A stretch of 7,096 nucleotides of DNA, from positions 1 to 7,096 of the forward strand of contig DASTIC010000054.1 in assembly GCA_035717845.1 (NCBI GenBank). The letters are read 5' to 3'. Positions 1 to 5,203 of this stretch are shown in pieces. Under the pieces are notes generated by a model. That model was not told where the DNA came from and ran no database searches. It was given only the letters and a program-made list of their open reading frames with translations. The stretch's first letter is position 1. The number at the start of each line of letters is the position of its first letter. Origin of the DNA: DASSUW01 sp035717845. Its GTDB lineage: Bacteria > Actinomycetota > Thermoleophilia > Solirubrobacterales > Solirubrobacteraceae. The translations under genes were made by a program, and so were the position numbers.

Positions 1-873
1 CGGGCCGTTGGCGACCTCGCGCTCGGCAGCGTCGACGGCCTGCGTGAGCGACCCCATGTCCTCGTAGATGCGGGCGGCGTAGCGGTAGGGGGCCGGGCGC
101 TGCGGGTCCTCGCGCGCCCAGTCGCGCACCGCCCGGGCGGCCGCCGAGTAGTCGCCCGCCTGCCAGAACGCGAGGGTCATCAGCCGCAGGACCGCCGTGT
201 TGCGCGGCTCCGCGTCGCGCGCGTAGACCAGCCGGCGCGCGGCGAGCGCGAAGTCGCCCTCGGCGAGCGCATGCTTGGCGGCGGTCATGAAGCGCTCGAC
301 CCGCTCGGCCCCCGGGTCGGGCTTCGAGAAGTCGACGAACTGGAGCGACCCGGCGGGCACCGTGCGCACGCCGAGATGGAAGCTCACGCGCGCCCACTGC
401 TGGATGTCGTCGCCCCCGCCCGTGAAGTAGATGCCGTTCACGGTGCCGACGCCCCACTCGGGATACGACAGGCAGCGCGCGTACCGGTGCACGACCGAGT
501 GGTCGGGGACCTGGGAGGCGAACGGATCGTGCTTGGAGCGGTCGGTCTCCTGCTCGCGGCGCCGCTGCTCCTCCTCGTACGCCCGCCGGCCCTCCTCGGC
601 CCGGCGACGGCGCGCCGCGGCGGCGCTGACCTTGACCGCGTTGCGCGTGACGCGGCCGCCGCGCGAGTCCTCGGCCAGCCGCTCCAGCTGGTCCGCGGCC
701 TCGTTGATGGCCTTCAGGTGCCGCTCGTGCTCGAGCTGACGCCCGGGCGGCGCGACGTCGGGATGCCAGACCTTGGCGAGCTTGCGACGCGCGAGCTGGA
801 TGTCGCGCTTGTCGAAGGGCGGCTCGATCTCCAGCAGGAGCACAGCCTGCTCGATGTCCAGCACGTTCGGCAT
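1..873 (-). CDS. J-domain protein with Tudor-like and TPR-like regions (3' end beyond window)
   Basis: This frame is open from an ATG at 873 to the window edge, giving 291 residues without a stop; the C-terminus is missing. Residues 8-70 look like a J domain: helix I around AVLLLEI, basic helix II (RRKLAKVW), the HPD motif at 37-39 and helix III to about residue 69. J domains stimulate the ATPase of DnaK-type Hsp70, so a DnaK partner is expected from family knowledge. Residues 84-110 are a highly charged, probably coiled helix rich in Arg and Glu. Residues 127-180 read as a small beta barrel: YPEWGVGTV, then RVSFHLGVRTVPAGSL, like the Tudor/SH3-type domain at UvrD/PcrA C-termini. Residues 190-291 are paired helices resembling TPR repeats (AEGDFALAARRLVYA; AGDYSAAARAVRDW). 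It lacks the Gly/Phe and zinc-finger regions of true DnaJ, so it is a specialised co-chaperone or scaffold. No clear Shine-Dalgarno site precedes the ATG; TACCGT lies 10-15 bases upstream. Confidence 0.85.
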   Translation of the reverse strand, partial: MPNVLDIEQAVLLLEIEPPFDKRDIQLARRKLAKVWHPDVAPPGRQLEHERHLKAINEAADQLERLAEDSRGGRVTRNAVKVSAAAARRRRAEEGRRAYEEEQRRREQETDRSKHDPFASQVPDHSVVHRYARCLSYPEWGVGTVNGIYFTGGGDDIQQWARVSFHLGVRTVPAGSLQFVDFSKPDPGAERVERFMTAAKHALAEGDFALAARRLVYARDAEPRNTAVLRLMTLAFWQAGDYSAAARAVRDWAREDPQRPAPYRYAARIYEDMGSLTQAVDAAEREVANGP

Positions 874-902
874 GACCCACGTACGGTAGCGGCGTACGCG
901 GC

Positions 903-928
903 CCGGTGAGCGTCGCGCGCGTCACCGG
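903..928. repeat. Inverted repeat upstream of the J-domain gene
   Basis: CCGGTGA (903-909) and TCACCGG (922-928) are perfect reverse complements separated by 12 GC-rich bases that can themselves pair in part. The centre lies about 42 bases before the J-domain ATG. That position suits an operator over the promoter or a 5' leader hairpin; if the gene is leaderless, an operator is more likely. No regulator can be named. Confidence 0.5.
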
Positions 929-950
929 ACCGGGCCGCCGTCACGGTCTT

Positions 951-1038
951 AGAGCTTCCAGCCCATCACGGCCTCCCATCCCCATCGCAGGTGCAGGACC
1001 TGAGACATTCAGAGCTTCCAACCCATGTCGGGCCTCCC
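951..1038. repeat. Imperfect direct repeat, two copies, 60-bp period
   Basis: A 27-base copy at 951-977 and a 28-base copy at 1011-1038 both begin AGAGCTTCCA and end GGCCTCCC, with only a few substitutions and one inserted base between them. The 33 bases separating them include CAGGT...ACCTG (988-1002). Two copies at this size could be binding sites, a tandem RNA element read from either strand, or a duplicated fragment. No known RNA family is recognised. Confidence 0.7.
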
Positions 1039-1090
1039 CAATACGGCGGTCACGGCAGCGAGCCGCGACCGCAGGCTTGCGTGATCGGAT

Positions 1091-1111
1091 GTGCCGGCCT
1101 CCGGCCGGCGC
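1091..1111. repeat. Strong GC hairpin
   Basis: GCCGGCC (1093-1099) and GGCCGGC (1103-1109) pair perfectly around a three-base TCC loop. The stem extends one G-T and one G-C pair outwards to 1091 and 1111. There is no T-run on either side, so it is not a canonical intrinsic terminator. It lies well upstream of the candidate HD-GYP promoter. Confidence 0.5.
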
Positions 1112-1176
1112 GCGTCTCCCTCGCTCCATTCGACCGTCGCATGGGCGGACCCTGCCCGACGGCCGACGACTCCCAG

Positions 1177-1205
1177 TTGCTTCCCTGCCGTACTCTACGT
1201 AGACA
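1177..1205 (+). promoter_or_regulatory. Candidate promoter of the HD-GYP gene
   Basis: TTGCTT (1177-1182) is followed after exactly 17 bases by TAGACA (1200-1205), a moderate match to -35 and -10 boxes of a housekeeping sigma factor. The -10 overlaps the perfect palindrome TCTACGTAGA (1194-1203), which could be an operator occluding it. A start near 1212 would leave a leader of about 45 bases before the TTG start codon. The match is weak and rests on spacing as much as on sequence. Confidence 0.25.
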
Positions 1206-1248
1206 TCGGTCCGGGCTCTACGTCTCCGCTAGATGACGCACTAGCCGC

Positions 1249-1267
1249 GGTTCGAGGTTGTCGAACC
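1249..1267 (+). promoter_or_regulatory. Hairpin enclosing the HD-GYP TTG start codon
   Basis: GGTTCGA (1249-1255) pairs perfectly with TCGAACC (1261-1267), leaving a five-base loop GGTTG (1256-1260). The proposed TTG initiation codon is the last three loop bases. As RNA this could modulate initiation; as DNA it is also a 19-bp dyad. If translation really begins at GTG 1294, the hairpin instead lies in the leader. Confidence 0.45.
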
Positions 1268-2811
1268 TGCCAACAACGCACTACCTTCCCGTTGTGATCA
1301 TCTGGCTGGCCGTCGTCCTGTGGCTCGTGATCGTTGCATGGTCGCTCGCGCTGATGCGGGCCGCGGGCGCTCGCGACCGCCCGCAGCGCCGCGCTGAGCC
1401 ACGCGTGCTGCGCGAGCCGCGCGCGGGCCTCGCGACGCCGGGCCGGCGGCAGGCGCTGCTCACCGTCGAGGCGCTGGTGCTCGCCGGAAGCCTCGGTGCT
1501 GCCGCTTGGTTCTCCGATGCCGACCAGTGGAGCGATCTGAACCTCGTCGGCCTCCTCGCCGTGCTCGCCTGGGGCGGCGACTTCCTGACGCTGGAGACCA
1601 AGCGCGCGCGCATCTCAGGCTCGTTCCTCGGCCTCGTGCTGACGATGGCGGTGCTCGGGCCGGCGCCCGCGGTGGTCATCGGCCTCGGCTGCGCGATCAC
1701 CGACGCACTGCACTCGCGCACGCGCGGGAGCCTGGTGCTCGGCAACGCGGCGATCTACACGCTCTTCCCGCTGCTCGGCGCACTCATCCTCCAGGCCGTC
1801 GAGCCGGCCACCGGCGGAGACAAGGGCAGCTTCGCGCTCGCGGTCTTCCTGGTCTTCTGCCTGACCAACGTCCTCAACTTCACCCTGGTCGCCGGGCACA
1901 TCGTCCTCACGCGCGGAGGCTCGCTGCGGGAGATGTTCGAGCGCGTCTTCATCCCGGTCCTCCCCTGGGAGCTCGCCACCGGCTCGATCACCGCGGTGGC
2001 CGTCTACGGCTTCGAGGAGTACGGCACCGCTGTCATCGCGCTGTTCGTGCTCGCCCTGGGCGTGTGCCAGCTCCTGCTGCGCTCGCTGCTGCGCGGCCAC
2101 GAGCACGGCGAGGAGGTGATCCGCCGCAAGGACCAGCTCGACGTCCGTCACGAGGGGATGGTGGGCCTGCTGCTGGAGACGCTCGCGCTGCGCGACCCGA
2201 CCGCCGCGCGTCACGCCGCCGCCGTCGCCCACTACGGGCGCGAGCTGGCGGCCGCGGCCGGCCTCGGCGAGCACGCGCAGGCCGTGGTCCACACCGCGGG
2301 CCTGCTGCACGACATCGGCAAGGAGGCGCTGCCGGACCACATCCTGCTGGGCCGCAGCGAGCTCCAGGAGGCCGAGCGGCGGCTGGTCGAGCGTCACCCG
2401 ACCGACGGGGCGCGGCTGCTGTTGCGCGTCGAGGGCCTGGGCGAGGTTGCCAACGCCGTGCTCGCCCACCACGAGCGGATCGACGGCCGCGGCTACCCCG
2501 ACGGGCTGGCCGGCGATGACATCCCGGTCGCCGCCCGCATCCTCGCGATCGCCGAGGCCTACGACGTGCTCACGGCGCCGGACTCCTACCGCGTCCCGCT
2601 CAGCGCCGCCGAGGCCGAGGACGAGCTGCGCCGCGTGGCCGGCAGCCAGCTCGACGGCCGCCTGGTGTGGCTGTTCGTCACCCAGGTCCTGCGCGGCAAG
2701 GTGATCGACCACGCCGGCCACATCGCCGACCTCGAGGCGGAGCTCCAGGTGCAGCGACGTGTGCGCGGCGTGCTCGACCAGCCGCTCGTGCTCGGCCCGC
2801 CGGCTCTCTAG
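1258..2811 (+). CDS. Multi-pass membrane HD-GYP phosphohydrolase (probable c-di-GMP phosphodiesterase)
   Basis: The 517-residue protein has a hydrophobic N-terminal half with about seven membrane segments (roughly residues 12-33, 66-86, 94-112, 121-149, 158-180, 190-217 and 231-280), then a cytoplasmic HD-GYP domain at about 300-480. Visible metal-site and signature residues are H319, the H351-D352 pair in LLHDIGK, H380, H404-H405 in HHERIDGRGYPDGL, and D436 in EAYD. The family usually opens cyclic di-GMP to pGpG or GMP, so this is likely a membrane-sensor c-di-GMP degrader; the signal sensed is unknown and no GGDEF domain is present. Residues 486-503 form a short charged helix. The upstream in-frame stop at 1234 limits starts to TTG 1258 or GTG 1294; TTG is kept because GTG would cut to the edge of the first membrane helix. 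Neither has a clear ribosome binding site. The stop codon overlaps that of the convergent gene. Confidence 0.88.
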   Translation: MSNLPTTHYLPVVIIWLAVVLWLVIVAWSLALMRAAGARDRPQRRAEPRVLREPRAGLATPGRRQALLTVEALVLAGSLGAAAWFSDADQWSDLNLVGLLAVLAWGGDFLTLETKRARISGSFLGLVLTMAVLGPAPAVVIGLGCAITDALHSRTRGSLVLGNAAIYTLFPLLGALILQAVEPATGGDKGSFALAVFLVFCLTNVLNFTLVAGHIVLTRGGSLREMFERVFIPVLPWELATGSITAVAVYGFEEYGTAVIALFVLALGVCQLLLRSLLRGHEHGEEVIRRKDQLDVRHEGMVGLLLETLALRDPTAARHAAAVAHYGRELAAAAGLGEHAQAVVHTAGLLHDIGKEALPDHILLGRSELQEAERRLVERHPTDGARLLLRVEGLGEVANAVLAHHERIDGRGYPDGLAGDDIPVAARILAIAEAYDVLTAPDSYRVPLSAAEAEDELRRVAGSQLDGRLVWLFVTQVLRGKVIDHAGHIADLEAELQVQRRVRGVLDQPLVLGPPAL

Positions 2812-3197
2812 ACCGCCGCCGGGCGCAGGGAAAGCTCGTACTCGGCGACGACCGCCGGGTTGGCGTCGTCGCACAGCAGGTCGACGCACTCCTGCTCGGA
2901 AGCAGTGCGCACGCCGTCGGCGGTCACCACGCGGGCGACGCGCAGGCCGTCGGGCGTCAGGCCGTGCTCGGCCGCCACGGCTTCGAGGTCGGCCTGGTGC
3001 ACGCCCGGCTGCACCCACGCGATCCGCCGCACGGCGTCGATGTGGATGGCCTGGAGCGCCGAGAGGTCGAGCAGCACGCCCCGTTCGCCGCCGAGCGTCA
3101 GGCCCTCCTGGCGGGCGTAGGCAAGAGCAGCCGCGATGTCCTGCACGGTCGCGCAGCGGATGGTCAGGGGAGTCGTCGTATCGAGGAGAAGCGCCAT
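2808..3197 (-). CDS. Compact FAD-binding-domain-like protein lacking the FAD loops
   Basis: The protein is 129 residues from ATG 3197. A TTG at 3263 would add 22 residues of no clear character, so the ATG is preferred. Its order of motifs follows the PCMH-type FAD-binding domain of berberine-bridge-like oxidases. Residues 16-33 (TVQDIAAALAYARQEGL) match the opening helix, 41-53 (VLLDLSALQAIHI) the following strand, 58-82 (RIAWVQPGVHQADLEAVAAEHGL) the 'GA...L...L...GL' segment, 85-100 (LRVARVVTADGVRTAS) the second-lobe strand, and 117-126 (VVAEYELSLR) the last strand. The glycine-rich stretches that hold FAD (GGGHS type, the central GG.G loop and GGGGNFG type) are shortened or replaced, and no substrate-binding domain follows. 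It may be a non-catalytic domain-sized relic or a conserved small protein; an active flavoenzyme is unlikely. It is convergent with the HD-GYP gene, stops overlapping at CTAG. Confidence 0.65.
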   Translation of the reverse strand: MALLLDTTTPLTIRCATVQDIAAALAYARQEGLTLGGERGVLLDLSALQAIHIDAVRRIAWVQPGVHQADLEAVAAEHGLTPDGLRVARVVTADGVRTASEQECVDLLCDDANPAVVAEYELSLRPAAV

Positions 3198-3304
3198 GCG
3201 AGCAGGATCGCCGGGTGGACGTATTGCCGCATCGGGGGTCTCCCTAGTTCGGGCCAACGGCAACTGCGCTGGGTAGGCAGAGCGAGGACCTGGCCGCGAT
3301 CAGG

Positions 3305-3357
3305 GTGCATTTCGTCGACATGACGCCGGCCGCGCCGGTGAGGTCGACGAAATGCAC
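3305..3357. repeat. Perfect 15-bp inverted repeat with nested stem
   Basis: GTGCATTTCGTCGAC (3305-3319) and GTCGACGAAATGCAC (3343-3357) pair perfectly. Inside, CGCCGGC (3324-3330) pairs with GCCGGTG (3334-3340) with one G-T pair and a CGC loop. Only four and two bases remain unpaired between the stems. As a transcript this would be one of the most stable structures in the window. The right arm is repeated exactly at 3403-3417, so the left arm could pair with either copy. Confidence 0.75.
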
Positions 3358-3369
3358 GCTATAGGGGCA

Positions 3370-3383
3370 TGACGTCGACGTCA
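3370..3383. repeat. Perfect 14-bp palindrome TGACGTCGACGTCA
   Basis: This is the third GTCGAC site of the array, extended into a perfect 14-bp palindrome. It looks like a homodimer binding site. No regulator with this site could be named. Confidence 0.6.
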
Positions 3384-3505
3384 CGAGCCGGAGAGCCGTG
3401 AGGTCGACGAAATGCACACAATCGCCGGCTCCCCAGCCTCCCTACCCAGCCGCAGACGCTAGGGCTGATTCCTGACAGCAAAGGTCTTCGCTCCAAACCT
3501 TTTGA

Positions 3506-3579
3506 CCGTCCCGGCGTTTCAGACACAGGGACGGCGCGCGCCCACGGGAACGGATCTCCAGGCGCACGGGGCGCGCGCC
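3506..3579. repeat. Inverted repeats downstream of the methyltransferase gene
   Basis: CCGTCCC (3506-3512) pairs with GGGACGG (3528-3534) across a 15-base loop. Directly beside it the self-complementary decamer GGCGCGCGCC occurs at 3533-3542 and 3570-3579, which can pair with each other across 27 bases. CACGGG is also repeated at 3543 and 3565. For the leftward methyltransferase transcript these lie about 85-160 bases past the stop and could end it or protect its 3' end. No T-run is present, so this is not a classical terminator. Confidence 0.35.
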
Positions 3580-3665
3580 GCCTCCCCGCTCAAGCTGCAT
3601 TGTCACGGCGCCAGAACACCTGGACCTGCCGGTCTTGAAGACCTATACCTCCGGCTCGCCGACTA

Positions 3666-4289
3666 CTAGGCGGCCTCGTAGATCGCGGCCCGCGTCGGGC
3701 TGGACACTCCTGCAGTCTCGGCACGGCGCACGAGATGGAAGCGGCCTGTGGCCATGAGCGTGGTGTGCTCCACAGGGTTCACGTAGATCACGCGTACGGA
3801 TCGGGGTGCGCGATCAAGGGACGCGACGATGTTGGCGCAGAGCTTTGCGAAGGTGGGTCCGTTGAACGGGTTGTAGAGGTAGGCGTGGGTCATGTCGTCG
3901 GGGACCGCGAACTCCGTGGCGTCCGCCGTCACGATCTCAACGTCACGGCATCGCAGGCGGTTCCGCTCGCGGGCTATGAGACCGCGCGCCACGTCGCTGA
4001 GTTCAGGAGAAAGCTCTACGCCGACCACTCGTCTGAACGGATAGCGCCTCGCCGCCTCCAGAACGATCCGCCCCTTCCCGCAGCCGAACTCGACGAACAC
4101 GTCGGACGACCATACCTCGGACCGCGCAAGCAGCCAACGCAGGACCCACCACGGGGAGGCGCTGTACCCCACCCGGTCGGGGTGGTCCAGGCCGAGACTG
4201 TCGAGCGCGACCCGGTCGCCGGTCTCCGTATAGCCACGACCGAGGAATCGATCGACGACGCTTCGCAAGAGCTGACCGTCCACGGCCAC
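3666..4289 (-). CDS. Class I SAM-dependent methyltransferase, substrate unknown
   Basis: The 207-residue protein has a single Rossmann-type methyltransferase domain. Motif I is VFVEFGCGKGR (64-74), the SAM-binding glycine loop. VVGVELSPEL (88-97) supplies the acidic residue E92 for the ribose. VEIVTADATEF (117-127) supplies D123, and YLYNPFNGPT (137-146) occupies the motif IV place, followed by a VRVIYVNP strand (165-172). The N-terminal 60 residues (GYSASPWWVLRWLL) probably cap the substrate site. NPF in motif IV resembles small-molecule or N-methyltransferases, but no substrate can be assigned. The start is GTG 4289, with a second GTG two codons later; GGGTAGGG just upstream may be a poorly spaced ribosome binding site. 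It ends in tandem TAG TAG stops. Rows at 3841 and 3901 are about 58% and 70% G+C by hand count against 83% in part of the HD-GYP gene, so it may have been acquired by transfer. Confidence 0.82.
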   Translation of the reverse strand: MAVDGQLLRSVVDRFLGRGYTETGDRVALDSLGLDHPDRVGYSASPWWVLRWLLARSEVWSSDVFVEFGCGKGRIVLEAARRYPFRRVVGVELSPELSDVARGLIARERNRLRCRDVEIVTADATEFAVPDDMTHAYLYNPFNGPTFAKLCANIVASLDRAPRSVRVIYVNPVEHTTLMATGRFHLVRRAETAGVSSPTRAAIYEAA

Positions 4290-4455
4290 GCCCTACCCGG
4301 CTCTCTGACCGCCCTACACACGTCTCCCAGCGGACTGGAACGGAGCGGCGCAGGAATCGAACGCCTAGCGCACGGCACGCGGGGCAACGCGGGGTCGCCG
4401 GCCCGTACCAATGCCTGCTCGAGACCGGGGCCGTGTTTCTCCGGGTCAGGGACGA

Positions 4456-5199
4456 CTACGCAGCGCGCGGGAGCCTGTGCGCGAGGGGGTCGGTGGCGGC
4501 CGCCACCAGGCCCTCGAACAGCACGCGGTGGCGCTCGAAGCCGGTCAGGCCCTCGGCGTGCCACTGAACGCCCACCACGAAGCGCGGCCCGGGGTCCTCG
4601 ATGCCCTCCACGATCCCGTCGGCCGCGTGCGCGACCGGGATCAGGCCGCGCCCCAGATCGTCGACGGCCTGGTGATGGAAGGAGTTCACGCGCAGCGGGT
4701 CGGTGCCGACAAGCGCGGCGAGGCGCGAGCCTGGCTCGACGTGGACGGTGTGCGTGGTGGCGGTCGCCGGCTCCGTCTGACGGTGGCCCGGCAGGTGCTG
4801 GTGCAGCGTGCCGCCGCGGGAGACGTTGAGCGCCTGCGCCCCGCGGCAGATGCCGAGGATCGGCAGGCCCCGCGCATCGGCCCCGCGCGCGAGCGCGAGC
4901 TCGAAGGCGTCGAGGCCCGGCTCGGTCGGGCCGAGTTCGTCGTGTCGCTCGAGCGCGCCGTAGGCCCCCGGGTCGAGGTCCGGTCCGCCCGACAGGCAGA
5001 TGCCGTCGAGGCGCGAGAGGAACGCGGGGGCGTCACCGATCGGCGGGAGCACGACTGGCAGCGCGCCGGCCGCCTCGATCGCCCGCAGATACGTCATCCC
5101 GAGCGCCATCTCGGCGTGCGGCGGCTCGCCGTGCCGGCGCAGCGTCCCGGCGCCGCTCGACCGCAGCTCCGAGGTCGTGACGCCGATCAGCGGCTTCAT
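4456..5199 (-). CDS. PuuD-like gamma-glutamyl hydrolase, peptidase C26 family
   Basis: The 247-residue protein has a class I glutamine-amidotransferase fold. It opens with MKPLIGVTTSE, typical of the family. GICLSGGPDLDPGAYG (66-81) forms the oxyanion-side loop. LPILGICRGAQALNVSRGGTLHQ (112-134) carries the nucleophile C118, VNSFHHQAV (171-179) contacts substrate, and VVGVQWHAEG (208-217) carries H214 and E216 of the triad. E. coli PuuD (about 254 residues), which cleaves gamma-glutamyl-GABA in putrescine breakdown, is the best-known relative. The substrate here could be another gamma-glutamyl amide, and no other putrescine genes are nearby. The family's usual WHPE is WHAE here. ATG 5199 was chosen because the alternative start at 5274 adds 25 residues that do not fit the family. 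No Shine-Dalgarno site precedes it, but ATAAATT does. It is divergent from ettA and 166 bp upstream of the methyltransferase gene on the same strand. Confidence 0.85.
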   Translation of the reverse strand: MKPLIGVTTSELRSSGAGTLRRHGEPPHAEMALGMTYLRAIEAAGALPVVLPPIGDAPAFLSRLDGICLSGGPDLDPGAYGALERHDELGPTEPGLDAFELALARGADARGLPILGICRGAQALNVSRGGTLHQHLPGHRQTEPATATTHTVHVEPGSRLAALVGTDPLRVNSFHHQAVDDLGRGLIPVAHAADGIVEGIEDPGPRFVVGVQWHAEGLTGFERHRVLFEGLVAAATDPLAHRLPRAA

Positions 5200-5203
5200 A
5201 TCC

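Larger units (their letters stand above)
874..1257. other. Non-coding region between divergent J-domain and HD-GYP genes
   Basis: This 384-bp gap must hold the promoters of both flanking genes, which point away from each other. I find no convincing coding frame: the short open frames here have compositions expected from GC-rich shadow frames. It contains an inverted repeat at 903-928, a long direct repeat (951-977 and 1011-1038), a small inverted repeat CAGGT/ACCTG at 988-1002, a strong hairpin at 1091-1111, a 10-bp palindrome TCTACGTAGA at 1194-1203, and a hairpin over the HD-GYP start at 1249-1267. The octamer CTCTACGT occurs at 1193-1200 and again at 1216-1223. No tRNA or known riboswitch was recognised. 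Confidence 0.7.
3298..3417. repeat. 60-bp tandem duplication with a phased GTCGAC array
   Basis: Shifting 3298-3357 by 60 bases onto 3358-3417 matches GCAT and CGTCGAC in the left part and the whole 20-mer GTGAGGTCGACGAAATGCAC on the right (3338-3357 and 3398-3417), while the centre has diverged. The result is four GTCGAC palindromes, beginning at 3314, 3343, 3374 and 3403, spaced 29, 31 and 29 bp. Near-30-bp spacing puts all four on about the same face of the helix. Confidence 0.7.
3264..3455. repeat. Composite inverted repeat element of about 192 bp
   Basis: CTGCGCTGGGTAGG (3264-3277) is the reverse complement of CCTACCCAGCCGCAG (3441-3455) apart from one extra base. Further in, GTGCATTTCGTCGAC (3305-3319) is the perfect reverse complement of 3403-3417. 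The stretches between the matched blocks are similar in length (27 and 23 bases) but only partly alike. The whole reads as an imperfect dyad with arms of 53-56 bases. It encodes nothing recognisable. It could be a small non-autonomous mobile element, an extragenic palindromic repeat or a regulatory array. No clear target-site duplication is seen. Confidence 0.6.
3198..3665. other. Repeat-rich non-coding region
   Basis: No convincing gene is seen in these 468 bases, which separate two leftward genes. The region holds a nested set of repeats at 3264-3455, inverted repeats at 3506-3534 and 3533-3579, and a GGTCTTGAAGACC dyad at 3631-3643. The row starting at 3481 is about 62% G+C by hand count, lower than the coding regions. 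It should contain the promoter of the FAD-fold gene (reading left from about 3200) and the transcript end of the methyltransferase gene, but no convincing box for either could be picked. Confidence 0.65.

Noticed and set aside
271..909. A 212-codon plus-strand frame near the left edge
   Set aside because: Antisense to the J-domain gene, which has the HPD motif and coherent domains in the opposite direction.
951..1038. Minimal CRISPR array (27-bp repeat, 33-bp spacer)
   Set aside because: The dimensions fit, but there are only two copies, they differ by substitutions and an indel, and no cas gene is nearby.
1258..2811. HD-GYP gene plus the FAD-fold gene as a two-component defence or signalling cassette
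   Set aside because: They are convergent, not co-directional, and nothing in either protein points to a joint function; only the tail overlap links them.
1615..3018. A 467-codon minus-strand frame opposite the HD-GYP gene
   Set aside because: It runs antisense to a clear HD-GYP domain and has a His/Gln/Arg/Gly-rich composition typical of the reverse frame of a GC-rich gene.
4353..4362. T-arm-like motif GTTCGATTCC on the minus strand
   Set aside because: The bases on either side do not form the five-pair T stem and no acceptor or anticodon arm surrounds it.
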